A stretch of DNA of 64,000 nt from Desulfomonile tiedjei DSM 6799 (GCF_000266945.1 NC_018025.1:1426001-1490000), one strand, 5' to 3'; shown: positions 35,425 through 43,785, counted from the first letter of the stretch. Notes: generated by a model not told the origin, from the letters alone. A program made the numbers and translations.

Positions 35425-35511
35425 TAGAAAGAGTCCGACCCTAACCCCTCTACCCTCGTCGGACTCAATGGCAAACCGGACAAAAACCGGCAAATAAAGA
35501 TGTAAAAAACG
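35425..35511 (-). ncRNA. Second candidate small RNA with G-rich hairpin
   Basis: A second minus-strand promoter-like pair, TTGACA (35541-35546) and TATGTT (35518-35523), also with 17 nt spacing, precedes a transcript ending in a perfect 9-bp stem, GAGTCCGAC and GTCGGACTC (35431-35466). The loop is G-rich, GAGGGTAGAGGGGTTAGG. TTTCTATT follows. It lies 250 bp upstream of the first candidate in the same gap. Confidence 0.35.
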
Positions 35512-35764
35512 TTCCTCAACATACACATCTGATCTCCGGTTGTCAATTTAGAATCCACTTTAATAAAAGATTACAACTCTTAGCTTCTACATAGTCCAGT
35601 AGTCTTATTGTATGTCTTGGTTTCTAGTCTAACCTATGATGATTAAGGGATTTGATTATGCATTATTCGAAAAATACGGATGATTCCACAGGGCATGAAT
35701 TCTTCTCGTCCCTCGACGCGCATCGAATTTGAGAGACCGGATCGAAAGGACAGGTGGGGGGCTC

Positions 35765-35810
35765 ATGAAAAACGAAATCGGCCTCCGTGAGATTCACTCA
35801 GCGAAGGCCG
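35765..35810 (-). terminator. Terminator of the FKBP gene
   Basis: On the minus strand CGGCCT and AGGCCG pair at the base, with an inner TGAG/CTCA pair, followed by ATTTCGTTTTTC. It lies 30 bp after the stop codon at 35840. Confidence 0.75.
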
Positions 35811-35839
35811 CTGAACCGATCGAACCGTATATTCATCCG

Positions 35840-36268
35840 CTAAAGTATATTTACAAGCTCTATATCGAAATTCAGGTTTTTTCCTGCAAGCGGATGATTT
35901 GCGTCGAGTGTAACCGTACTATCCGTCAGGTCAGTGACAATCGCGATAAAGACGTATCCATCCGGACGATGCACTTCAACTTGTTGACCGAGCTCTGGGT
36001 TCATGTCTTCAGGCAACCGCTTTCGATCGACGACAATAATCATCTCGTCGTGTCGTTCCCCGTACGCATTCTGAGGGGCAATTTGCGCGGATTTGATTTC
36101 TCCGGGATTCATCCCGATGACTGCTTCCTCGAAACCGGGAATAACCTGGCCCTCACCGATGGTGAACTCAAGGGGATCGCGACCGGAGGAACTGTCAAAT
36201 ACGGATCCGTCGTCCAGTTTGGCAGTGTAGTGCACTGAAACCTTATCCCCTGATTTTGCTTCTTTCAT
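35840..36268 (-). CDS. SlyD-like FKBP-type peptidyl-prolyl isomerase
   Basis: The 142-residue protein matches bacterial SlyD/FKBP: KVSVHYTAKLDDGSVFDSS at the start, then GEGQVIPGFEEAVIGMNPGE, the insert-in-flap chaperone domain with AYGERHDEMIIVV, and the C-terminal HPLAGKNLNFDIELV. It should catalyse proline isomerisation and assist folding in the cytoplasm. The metal-binding His-rich tail of E. coli SlyD is absent. Start at 36268 is preceded by GGAGAAAAGG; an upstream in-frame extension is not used. Confidence 0.92.
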   Translation of the reverse strand: MKEAKSGDKVSVHYTAKLDDGSVFDSSSGRDPLEFTIGEGQVIPGFEEAVIGMNPGEIKSAQIAPQNAYGERHDEMIIVVDRKRLPEDMNPELGQQVEVHRPDGYVFIAIVTDLTDSTVTLDANHPLAGKNLNFDIELVNIL

Positions 36269-36683
36269 CCTTTTCTCCTCTCCCGTAAATCCGGAGCCGT
36301 ACCGGTCCCAAGTGTGCAATCGTGATTACCGGTTCGATGACTCCTCAGATAGATAGTCTTAAAAGTAATTGCTTATGTTCCGTTTGCGAAGAAAAGGCAG
36401 CTCTCATCCCGCTGATAGCAGAGGACAATCCTCGTGCACAATGCTTGCATTCACCTGCCCGACCTTCGCATCTGTCCGGGTGCTTTGCCTTTGGCGGGGT
36501 GCAGCGCATCTTATACGTTTCATAGTAGAAAAGCAAAACCGGAAGGAGCTACTGAGAAGAAAGTGCTCCAACTATGACTCTGTGATTGCTCCATGGATGA
36601 AAGAAACAGCACTCTGATCGAGAGTACTGTCCCTGTGGCACATGGCAACTTGCGTGTCTGATCTTTTGTCCTGAAGGCAGGGG

Positions 36684-37097
36684 TTATTTCTTTTTGCGGA
36701 GACTGTACGAACGGGGATAATAGTTGAAAGGAATATACCTTCCATACTTGCCATAACCATAAGGAAAGTACCCGAATCGTCCGTACCCGTACGGTGAATA
36801 GTATCCATATCGATAGGCTCTTCCATCTTTCCGGTGAGCCCGGTACTCAGGATTGCCCGGGGTAATTTCCCGACCATACTGATCCAGAGGGTAAGTACGC
36901 TGGCTGGGTAATTGAGGAGTCCCGCTAGGAAGCTGAGGAGGATTAACGGCCCACTGCCGAGTGTCAATGGGCTGTTGCTGTACAAACAGCGTGTAATCCG
37001 ATATGGCCGAGTTCGAAAATGGAGATACCACAGAATCCGCGGAAGCAGAGTTTCCAAAACAGAGCAGCAATAGGAGAAGCGTAACAGAAGCTTTCAT
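36684..37097 (-). CDS. Exported Tyr/Gly/Pro-rich small protein
   Basis: The 137-residue protein starts with MKASVTLLLLLLCFGNSASA, a signal peptide. The mature part has PPQLPSGTPQLPSQRTYPLD and a C-terminal half of repeated YGYYSPYGYGRFGYFPYG units with a basic end. No conserved family recognised. The Tyr/Gly repeats resemble small surface or matrix proteins of this group. The 36269-36683 stretch upstream of slyD shows no further gene that I can support. Confidence 0.65.
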   Translation of the reverse strand: MKASVTLLLLLLCFGNSASADSVVSPFSNSAISDYTLFVQQQPIDTRQWAVNPPQLPSGTPQLPSQRTYPLDQYGREITPGNPEYRAHRKDGRAYRYGYYSPYGYGRFGYFPYGYGKYGRYIPFNYYPRSYSLRKKK

Positions 37098-37204
37098 GAT
37101 CGTCGATCCTGTGTATCGTCAATTTCACTACATAAATTAATCACTGGACCTGCCCGGACAAACCCCGGTTGACCTGTCACAAAGGTTTTCATGGCATTAC
37201 TTCC

Positions 37205-38731
37205 TCACGGCGAATCGGATGAGCACACTTTGGTGCCGCACATCGGACAGAACTTCGAAGTCTCCAGCAGCGGATGGTGGCACGCCGTACATCTCCCCGG
37301 TGGTGTGCCATGAGATGCAGGAACAGGTTCGGGGACAACCTCTTCTTCGCTGGGTTCCGCAGGCGGAATCTCGATCATCTCCTCGGAAAGATCGTTCACC
37401 TGACGTGAAGCTGCCCCCCGATATTTGGAGACAATGATGCCACATTGGGGACATTCATCGAATTGGAAAAACTGGGGAAGGTTGCAAGCGGGACACCACC
37501 ACATCTTCGCAGGTTTCGGTTTGACGGCTGGAGGTGTTTCCGAGATTGTCGGACGAGTCCTTGGGGATGATCGGTCAGGTTCGGGTCGGGCCTTCACAGG
37601 GTTTGAATCGGAAGCGATCTGCAGCGAGCCGGTAGCCGGAGCAATTTCTGAAACCGGTCTTTCCTGCACATCTGGTATCTGAAGCATACGTCCATTGCGT
37701 TGGGAGCCCGGAGCCGACAGGGATGCACTCAGAAGTTTTCCGGCATGCTTTCCGGATTCAGTGAGCCTTTCCCCAAGAGCAGGCGATCCTTGCTTTATTA
37801 ATCGAATTGCCTCCGTGCCTATTTCGGAATATCTGGAGCGTGAAATTCCAAGCCATGTAGCTGCTTGCACCAGGAGTTTCTTCTCCAGGCTCTTTACCCG
37901 GCCGTCCGAAGCGGTAAGAAGCATGCCTGCCATGAGAAGCTTTTCCTTGAAAACTGCCGATTGATGTTCGAATACGCCGAGTATCTGTTCCATGGATTCC
38001 GTGGATGCTTCGGATACCATGCGATCCATTTGGGATCGGGAAAGAGCTTCTCCAAGCTTGTCCGTTGCAGAAGAGATGAATCGCTGCTCTGCATCGTGGA
38101 GATCTCCTTCTGCCAGAGAAAGCCTGATGAGAAACTTCACGATTCCGGAATGAACCGGATTGACGTCAATCTCGTCTTCCAGATCGAAGGGATTCTCCGA
38201 AAGATCGAGGTCGAATGGAGTAGGTTCCTCAAACCCGGGCAATTGGCGTGAATCGTCACCGAGGATCATGTCCCGAGTAAGATTCAAGATATCAGCAAGA
38301 GGGTTGAAGAAAATGTCCGCCCGACGCTGGAGATCTTCCGTGAATCGCGTAGCTTGATAGAGTTTTCCGAACGATTTGCTTTCCACCACAATGCTGATCG
38401 GAGCAAGTTTAGGCGCTAGAGAGGGAACCATGCGACTCAATGATTTCAAAGAACATTCAAGCTGTAGTCCGGATGGGAATTCCGGGTCTCGTTCGAGAAA
38501 TTCAAGGATTTCGTTCACGATCACTTTGCCGAAAGCCACGGAACTTCCGCCGCAGACTCGTGTTTCGCTGATAAGCGCACCAATTGCCGTCAACACGTCC
38601 GAATCCGTCAGATGCCGCCGTCTGAACCGATCGAAAAATGCTTCTTCAAAAAGGCCAGCTACCCTGGAGCTCATGAGAGTTAGTTCCAGGTGCGCTTCAG
38701 GCGTAGACATTCGCGTCGATCTTCCGTTCAT
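37205..38731 (-). CDS. TerB-like domain protein with two C-terminal zinc ribbons
   Basis: The 508-residue cytoplasmic protein has no signal peptide. Residues about 190-310 have the helical TerB/DjlA-like pattern (IRLSLAEGDLHDAEQRFI, then MLLTASDGRVKSLEKKLLVQ), in which acidic residues can bind metal. A Pro/Ser-rich linker leads to two zinc ribbons: WWCPACNLPQFFQFDECPQC (about 411-430) and RCTACHHPLLETSKFCPMC (480-498), each with two CxxC pairs. The N-terminal 190 residues are unknown. It may be a scaffold or regulator that senses metal; no partner is adjacent. Confidence 0.65.
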   Translation of the reverse strand: MNGRSTRMSTPEAHLELTLMSSRVAGLFEEAFFDRFRRRHLTDSDVLTAIGALISETRVCGGSSVAFGKVIVNEILEFLERDPEFPSGLQLECSLKSLSRMVPSLAPKLAPISIVVESKSFGKLYQATRFTEDLQRRADIFFNPLADILNLTRDMILGDDSRQLPGFEEPTPFDLDLSENPFDLEDEIDVNPVHSGIVKFLIRLSLAEGDLHDAEQRFISSATDKLGEALSRSQMDRMVSEASTESMEQILGVFEHQSAVFKEKLLMAGMLLTASDGRVKSLEKKLLVQAATWLGISRSRYSEIGTEAIRLIKQGSPALGERLTESGKHAGKLLSASLSAPGSQRNGRMLQIPDVQERPVSEIAPATGSLQIASDSNPVKARPEPDRSSPRTRPTISETPPAVKPKPAKMWWCPACNLPQFFQFDECPQCGIIVSKYRGAASRQVNDLSEEMIEIPPAEPSEEEVVPEPVPASHGTPPGRCTACHHPLLETSKFCPMCGTKVCSSDSP

Positions 38732-38962
38732 ATGTTGTCCCGAGCAAGTGATGATATGAAAACAAGCTTTTCAGTCTTCATTCCACGGCTGTTCCCAGTT
38801 TCGATGCAGCTCGAGGATCTCACGACAGGCTCGTCTGTCCCGCTCTTTCTTGCGGTTCACGTGAGCCCCCGGTTTCGTGTGCAGTCTCATGGAACGGACC
38901 AGCCAAGCTCGAGGCTTAATGCGTTTTTTTCGTATCCTGGACATTTTCTTGTCTCTTGGTCA

Positions 38963-39108
38963 CATACCGATTCGTTTTTCTTTTCATAATCCGGGAGGCT
39001 AGAGGTATCCTTCGCTCCAGACTACGCAAAGCCGTCCAATCACTCCGCTCAGGGCACTTTAGCCTTCGCTATCTTATAGCATGACTGCGAAATCATTCGG
39101 AATCCGAT
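38963..39108 (-). repeat. Family A repeat, copy 4 (reverse orientation)
   Basis: On the minus strand it reads ATTTCGCAGTCATGC, AAGATAGCGAAGGCT, the core GGACGGCTTTGCGTAGTC, GATACCTCTAGCCTCCCGG, GAAAAGAAAAACGAATCGG. The outer hairpin arms have co-diverged (GGCTAAAG with CTCTAGCC). It lies in the gap between the zinc-ribbon gene and the small gene at 39118. Confidence 0.75.
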
Positions 39109-39117
39109 CCGAACCCA

Positions 39118-39312
39118 TCACTTGAGAGGGCCTGATAATTCGGGAGAATCTGCCCTCAGATCTTGTCCGCAACTTGGACAGCGGTCCAACGGCTGCTTGT
39201 ACGTGCTGCTTTCAGGGTCGCCATCGTACCAGACCACCAGAGCCATCGTGTGAACCGATCTCGGCAGAACACGAATAAGAGGATAATTGCAGTCGTGCTT
39301 GTGGTGAACCAT
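39118..39312 (-). CDS. Small zinc-ribbon-like protein (tentative)
   Basis: The 64-codon frame encodes VVWYDGDPESSTYKQPLDRC then PSCGQDLRAD, a half zinc ribbon with CxxC. The composition and the WYDGDPES motif look protein-like, and similar short CxxC proteins occur in this group from memory. Against it: no good Shine-Dalgarno and no homologue that I can verify. It is oriented with its neighbours. Confidence 0.4.
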   Translation of the reverse strand: MVHHKHDCNYPLIRVLPRSVHTMALVVWYDGDPESSTYKQPLDRCPSCGQDLRADSPELSGPLK

Positions 39313-39445
39313 GATGATTCTCGATTATGGGGAACTATTGAGAATTCCGCTCCAGCCTCAGTGCCGATTCTTCTTCGGAGAGAATAGCACGAACCAATTC
39401 AGAATCGAAATATGCTTTTCTTTGAGTGATTCACAGAGTTCGGGT

Positions 39446-39763
39446 TTATGCCAGATCTGCTCCTTCGGATTCCTTTTGCCCCACAGTATAGATTTCCACG
39501 TGTTCGGGAGTCTCCAACAACAGCGCTATTTTCTTCGCAAAAGCTTGTCTTTGTTCACTTGCCAGCCAGGCTTGCCATCCCCTGATATCCGTCCATGTAC
39601 TTATCACCATGAGCTTATTGGGTTCTTCCACAGAAATGAGAGTTTGCCCGGTTACGTAACCTGCTCGAAGCGTGCCAACGGATCTCATCTGCGCCAGGAG
39701 TCGGTAGCCTTCATCTGCCTTGTCTTTCTTGAATTTACGAGTAGTTAACACTTTGACAGCCAT
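39446..39763 (-). CDS. Antibiotic biosynthesis monooxygenase (ABM) domain protein
   Basis: The 105-residue dimeric alpha-beta-barrel-type protein begins VKVLTTRKFKKDKADEGYRL and has the family pattern TLISVEEPNKLMVISTWTDI and a second half LASEQRQAFAKKIALLLETP. ABM domains include heme-degrading IsdG-like enzymes and small quinol monooxygenases; the Asn/His residues that mark IsdG are not evident, so the activity is open. GAGGGGG lies about 8 nt upstream of the ATG. Confidence 0.8.
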   Translation of the reverse strand: MAVKVLTTRKFKKDKADEGYRLLAQMRSVGTLRAGYVTGQTLISVEEPNKLMVISTWTDIRGWQAWLASEQRQAFAKKIALLLETPEHVEIYTVGQKESEGADLA

Positions 39764-40148
39764 GATAGCTACCCCCTCTAAGGTTTCGGAACCGTATTAG
39801 AGCATTCTCAATCTAGTATATAGCCATCCGAAACAAAGAGAAGGAATTATTTCCAATGATCTTCGGTTTTCCTCTCGGGCGGGACATAGGCGTCAACTGA
39901 GGATGGGGCGGACAATTGGGGTGAAAAAGTGCTTCTCGCAAATTGGTGGGTGCCGGCTCATATAACCTGACTGAGGGGTCGCAGTTGCTCAGAATGAGGA
40001 CTTCCAAGTGTCAAAGGGCTATCGACGTTCCACTTTTCTAAGGGATTTCAGTGGCTTGGATCAAAATCCCCCCTCGGCCCCCATAGGAAAAGGGGGGTAA
40101 AAAGTAACACTTATGCCTATGAACAATAGCCTGACAGGCCTGTCGTCC

Positions 40149-40709
40149 TTACAGCATGGTGACGTAATAGGTGCATGTATCTGCACCGTTTCTTCGGCAA
40201 GGCTTTTGCTCGTCGTGCCTCACAAGAATCTCTGTTGTACCGGTAGGCCCGAAACGCTTGGCGAAGCTTTCCAGATATCCTCTCGTGAGCGAACACGGAA
40301 ACGGAGTTGAAGCCGTGACCCGGAACCGTTGAAGCCCCCCGGGTGCCTCGTCCTCCTGAACGTCGTATCCCCCTGCGCTCCCCCCGCGATGAATTTTCTG
40401 GAGCGTGGCATTCATATTGATGAGACATTCTTTGAACGTTTTGACTTCCGGGGGTACGGGTGCTCTTAAAGCAGCTTGTTCACCGACTTGAGATAGAAGA
40501 TGATGGCCGAAGGTTGTCTCAAGTTCCTTCAGAGCATCCAGAACCGGCTGAAGCAAATACCATTTATCGGGTTGAATATCTGCAACACCGTGCTTGACCA
40601 GGACGTTCTTGATTGCTCCCTGGAAATTTTCCGGAAATGCCGCCCAAAGAGACGCAATCATACCTCCAATGAGCTCGCAATTTGGAGAGGAAGCTTTGTA
40701 TTCTGCCAT
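40149..40709 (-). CDS. V4R-like (4-vinyl reductase fold) small-molecule binding domain protein
   Basis: The 186-residue protein shows in its C-terminal half the pattern NPFPC-like TPFPCSLTRGYLESFAKRF, then VRHDEQKPCRRNGADTCTYYV, as in V4R/heme-NO-binding-like ligand sensors with paired Cys and His near the end. The N-terminal half is helical (LIGGMIASLWAAFPENFQGA) and may contact ligands. It could bind a small ligand or metal. The chosen ATG (40709) omits 49 in-frame codons upstream that do not look conserved. The gap 39764-40148 after it contains only a short G/C palindrome near 40070. Confidence 0.55.
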   Translation of the reverse strand: MAEYKASSPNCELIGGMIASLWAAFPENFQGAIKNVLVKHGVADIQPDKWYLLQPVLDALKELETTFGHHLLSQVGEQAALRAPVPPEVKTFKECLINMNATLQKIHRGGSAGGYDVQEDEAPGGLQRFRVTASTPFPCSLTRGYLESFAKRFGPTGTTEILVRHDEQKPCRRNGADTCTYYVTML

Positions 40710-41055
40710 ATTGTGGTTCCCCCACGATCGTGAGTAATCAACGTTTATGAGTCGTTTAAGATCACAAACTGAAAGACAGCCCAGCGTTTTCCCATCTTCT
40801 ATATTTTGGGATTCTATAGGTGCCGGAAGAGAAGATAGCGTCCGGTCAACTCGCATGTCAACAACAATGAAAAACCTGTTAAGAAAAAGATAATCGAATT
40901 TTTGCGTTCAACTGCCGGGAGAGAGAGAACTTCTGCTTTAGAAGCGCTCTTTTTGAAGGACATTCCGAATTGACTCACTTGAGCCATCTTCTTGTCGCTG
41001 TAATTAATGCCAAAGTGCTTTCATAGTTAAGGAATATTGAGAAACCTGTTATTTG

Positions 41056-41101
41056 CCGGTCCCGGCAAATCTCCTTCGCTTCGGAGACATGCCGGGACCG
41101 G
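41056..41101. repeat. Large perfect nested hairpin
   Basis: CCGGTCCCGGCA (41056-41067) pairs with TGCCGGGACCGG (41090-41101) in full; between them TCTCC and GGAGA form an inner stem around TTCGCTTC. It is in the 547-bp gap 40857-41403, which otherwise contains direct repeats of GACGCCATCAA / TACGCCATCAA and one short reading frame (41290-41334). Confidence 0.65.
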
Positions 41102-41340
41102 ATTTGCTAGACGTTACTTCTTTGAACGCTCATTTGTATAAGGTTGACCGTATGACTGTTTATACAAACGGACGCCATCAATTGCCTTACTGTTTACGCC
41201 ATCAAGATCACCTTAGGCCCATAATTTAACTGTATTTTAGGATGTATCTTGGGTTGCGAATGTCATGATGGCGTCGTAAGGAGGAACAAATGTCCTGTGC
41301 GAGAGATTTTCAGAGACAAGGGGGTGCGGAATAAGAAAAG

Positions 41341-41375
41341 GAATTCCCGGCCTCCTCTCGGGGAAGCCGGAGAAA
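41341..41375 (-). terminator. Terminator of the coiled-coil gene
   Basis: On the minus strand CCGGC and GCCGG flank TTCCCCGAGAGGAG, followed by GAATTCCTTTTCTTATT. It is placed 29 bp past the stop at 41404. Confidence 0.6.
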
Positions 41376-41403
41376 AACCGATATATCACAGTGACGAAAG
41401 GAG

Positions 41404-41625
41404 TTATTCTTCCTGATCGTCAGGATTAGCTTTCTTCCTGGAAACTTCATCGATAATTTGATCGAGCTCGGTAAGTCTTGCTTCAGCCATTCGTATATTC
41501 AACTTTAGTTCGTCTATTTGCCTGGGGTTCAACTGAGATCCTGAACTTTCGTCCAGGTCCTGCATTTGCTGCAACTGAATCCTCAGCACCTTTTTTTCTT
41601 CAAGCATAAGATCCAAGTCGTTCAT
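41404..41625 (-). CDS. Small coiled-coil protein
   Basis: The 73-residue highly charged protein is predicted almost entirely helical, with heptad-like Leu/Ile spacing (LEEKKVLRIQLQQMQDLDE, then LKLNIRMAEARLTELDQII). There is no signal peptide or motif. It has its own terminator. The gene at 41850 is divergent. Confidence 0.6.
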   Translation of the reverse strand: MNDLDLMLEEKKVLRIQLQQMQDLDESSGSQLNPRQIDELKLNIRMAEARLTELDQIIDEVSRKKANPDDQEE

Positions 41626-41849
41626 GAGCAGACCTTTCTCTTTTTACGTACATATACAACGGTGTAAAGGCAAAGTTCCGTGCAGCTCTCTCTTTGAGAA
41701 TCACCGTACGGCAGAATCCTGTATTCGAAACTGTCTCAACAAAAAGATCCCACACTATCGTGTTTGGATTGCCGAATGATCGAAACCGGACTAAGATCTG
41801 TTCGACTCGAGCAGTCCATGATGTAATTGTGGGTGAAGGGGGAGAGGTC

Positions 41850-42092
41850 ATGGATACGAAGCGCACTATAAAAGCAAAGGAACTTGTCAGGGATATTAAA
41901 TCCGGGAAAACGGATTTCGAGTTGACAACGAAATACGGTCTTACCGCGCAGGAATTCGACACTGTGTTAGGTTACCTGATGAATGCCGGACTCATCACCA
42001 AGGGACAGCTCGAGGAGCGCCAACAACTCTCGGAGAGCCAGATTATACGAGCATTCGTGGAATCGTGTGAAGATATACAGGTTGTGGATTGA
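41850..42092 (+). CDS. Small protein of unknown function, helix-turn-helix-like
   Basis: The 80-residue protein MDTKRTIKAKELVRDIKSGK continues TDFELTTKYGLTAQEFDTVL and GYLMNAGLITKGQLEER, a possible DNA-binding helical unit (ELTTKYGLTAQEF resembles a helix-turn-helix). The ATG at 41850 is preceded by GGGGGAGAGG. It lies 52 bp before the MNT gene on the same strand and could be its regulator, but this is inference. Confidence 0.6.
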   Translation: MDTKRTIKAKELVRDIKSGKTDFELTTKYGLTAQEFDTVLGYLMNAGLITKGQLEERQQLSESQIIRAFVESCEDIQVVD

Positions 42093-42144
42093 GCGCACTC
42101 AAGGCTGTTAGATCCCCGGCAGACAAGAGGACGGTACGGCGGCA

Positions 42145-42438
42145 ATGAATCGCGATGAAATTCTCAGGAAATTGGAGGAAAACCGAGAGATCATTCGGAG
42201 TTTCGGTGTGCTCCGCCTCGGAATTTTCGGCTCGTATGCCCGGGGGGAACAGCGGGAAACTAGCGATATGGATTTTCTTGTGGAATTTGAGAGCGCCACC
42301 TTTGACAACTATTTCGATCTAAAATTCTTACTGGAGCGTTTGTTTGAGCACCCAGTCGATCTCGTAATATCAGACACCATTAAACCACGAATCCGTTCGT
42401 CGATTCTCAATGAGACTGTCTATGCCCCGGGACTTTAG
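42145..42438 (+). CDS. Orphan MNT-type nucleotidyltransferase
   Basis: The 97-residue protein has the minimal nucleotidyltransferase motif: Gly29-Ser30 in FGSYARGE and Asp41/Asp43 in SDMDFLVEF, then a C-terminal conserved region PVDLVISDTIKPRIRSSI. MNT proteins normally pair with a HEPN RNase toxin and AMPylate it. Here no HEPN gene follows; the next gene is convergent. It may be a relic, or act with a distant partner. The short HTH-like gene 52 bp upstream is the only same-strand neighbour. Confidence 0.85.
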   Translation: MNRDEILRKLEENREIIRSFGVLRLGIFGSYARGEQRETSDMDFLVEFESATFDNYFDLKFLLERLFEHPVDLVISDTIKPRIRSSILNETVYAPGL

Positions 42439-42468
42439 ACTTTGCCTCTTCGGCTAGTCTTATGTCAG

Positions 42469-43698
42469 TCAGAATGTTAGATTCACGGCAATCCCGCCGG
42501 CCAGATTATATCTTCTGTAAACAACATCTCGATCTTCAAGTATTCCGAAAATCAAATTCGGATGGGTTGTGCTGTAACCGCTCTCGAGACGTCCTCCTCC
42601 GCTTGCGGCCATCCAGCCGCCTTTACCCCAGAGACTCAGATGCGTGCTTGCTGCTATGGATATGCGGTACTCGGCGCCGGCCTCGAAAAAATAAGCCATA
42701 CTGTTCATGGTAATGATGTTTTGCGCCAGGAAGTCGTACGAGGGCGCGATGTCAGCTCTGAATCGGGTGCCTACCTTTACCTTGGCGGATCCGAGGATAT
42801 TTCCGATTAGCCTCAGTTTCAGAGCCTCCCCCGCGTATTCCATACCCAAATACGGCAATACGAGATCGCTCATAACGTCACTGGCAAGGAGACTCACATT
42901 CTTGTAAGATCCCACATCCACGCGACTCAGCACACCGGGTTCTTTGACGGTCATGTCAAAATGGTCCCACTTCAATCCTGCCACAAGGCCGATAGGGGGG
43001 CGGAAATAGTAGACAAAGCCTCCTTCCACTTCCAGCCAATCCAGGGGGTACTTTCTTCGCAAACGAGTCTCGGGTTCGCTGTCCACATATCCCGCGAAAG
43101 AAGTGGCGAGATTCTGAACAAGATTCCCCGAACCGCTCATGAACAGTTTGAGAGAGGGCGTAATGCGTGCCTCAATTCCGGCTTCAATAATCCAGAGGTT
43201 CACGTCAGGAAGGCCGAGATTTACGGAATCCCCTTTGTAACTCTCCGTTCCCGGAACAGAGACCTCGAATGGGACGGGAACGCTTACGTGCATTCCCATT
43301 CTTCGATATCCCGATTTGAGCGACGGGATGTACTTGATTTCGCTCAAATCTATTCTAGGCAAGTCAGCTATCCTGGGAATCGCAAGAATGTTCGATGAGA
43401 TAAACCCGCGGGCACTGGTGGGAACCGAATCGGAAGTGCCGAGTTCATGCGCCTGCAGCGGTGATGGATGGAACAGAAATGCAACTATTAGAGGAATTGC
43501 CAAAATTAAGGCCGATTTAGGATTGGCAGTATTGGTAGGTGCCGGCTTCCTTGCCGGAACATCGTCAATATAATCAATGATATCGATAGAATGGACCGGC
43601 AGGGAAGCCGGTCTCCACTGGTATCTTGTATACGAGCGGAGGACAAGCGTCAGAATTCTTAGCAATCGCTCTACAAGAAGTCTACAGGTGCGGTTCAT
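42469..43698 (-). CDS. Outer-membrane barrel protein carrying an in-frame family B insertion in its signal peptide
   Basis: The ATG at 43698 follows AGGAAACG and starts MNRTCRLLV. A 183-bp family B element (43489-43671) then adds 61 codons without a stop. After it the frame resumes IVAFLFHPSPLQAHE, the rest of a perfect signal peptide (cut after LQA). Removing the insert restores MNRTCRLLV joined to IVAFLFHPSPLQA. The mature protein of about 320 residues contains many amphipathic strands and ends in NLTF with the barrel-type C-terminal Phe. A TTG at 43503 could still give a shorter signal without basic residues. Export is therefore uncertain. No family name. Confidence 0.7.
   Translation of the reverse strand: MNRTCRLLVERLLRILTLVLRSYTRYQWRPASLPVHSIDIIDYIDDVPARKPAPTNTANPKSALILAIPLIVAFLFHPSPLQAHELGTSDSVPTSARGFISSNILAIPRIADLPRIDLSEIKYIPSLKSGYRRMGMHVSVPVPFEVSVPGTESYKGDSVNLGLPDVNLWIIEAGIEARITPSLKLFMSGSGNLVQNLATSFAGYVDSEPETRLRRKYPLDWLEVEGGFVYYFRPPIGLVAGLKWDHFDMTVKEPGVLSRVDVGSYKNVSLLASDVMSDLVLPYLGMEYAGEALKLRLIGNILGSAKVKVGTRFRADIAPSYDFLAQNIITMNSMAYFFEAGAEYRISIAASTHLSLWGKGGWMAASGGGRLESGYSTTHPNLIFGILEDRDVVYRRYNLAGGIAVNLTF
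43489..43673 (-). repeat. Family B repeat inserted in frame, TA-flanked (185 bp)
   Basis: TAGAGGAATTGCCAAAATTA at one end and TAGCAATCGCTCTA at the other are inverted ends with a TA at each outer edge. The centre has ATGATATCGATAG and the arms GGTGCCGGCTTCCTTGCCGG. The element length from TA to TA equals that of the copy at 50871. It sits inside the coding sequence of the barrel gene and keeps the frame open. Confidence 0.88.
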
Positions 43699-43785
43699 CG
43701 TTTCCTGCGGCCTTTGCAAGGGGTCTTTACCATCAGTGCGTTGAACAATTTCAGAATACTAGTGTTATTGATACTATTGCGCCAT

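Noticed and set aside
35046-35558. 170-codon minus-strand frame over the gap after the epimerase gene
   Set aside because: It overlaps the epimerase end and both hairpins of the small-RNA candidates; composition is not protein-like.
35729-36238. 169-codon plus-strand frame over the FKBP gene
   Set aside because: It is antisense to the well-supported FKBP gene, whose protein has all family motifs.
36369-36617. 82-codon plus-strand frame upstream of the exported Tyr-rich protein
   Set aside because: No Shine-Dalgarno, no motif, and lies in the divergent non-coding region of slyD.
40060-40105. GC-rich pair CCCCCC/GGGGGG as a terminator
   Set aside because: It has no T tract, lies well downstream of the V4R-like gene and looks like a simple repeat remnant.
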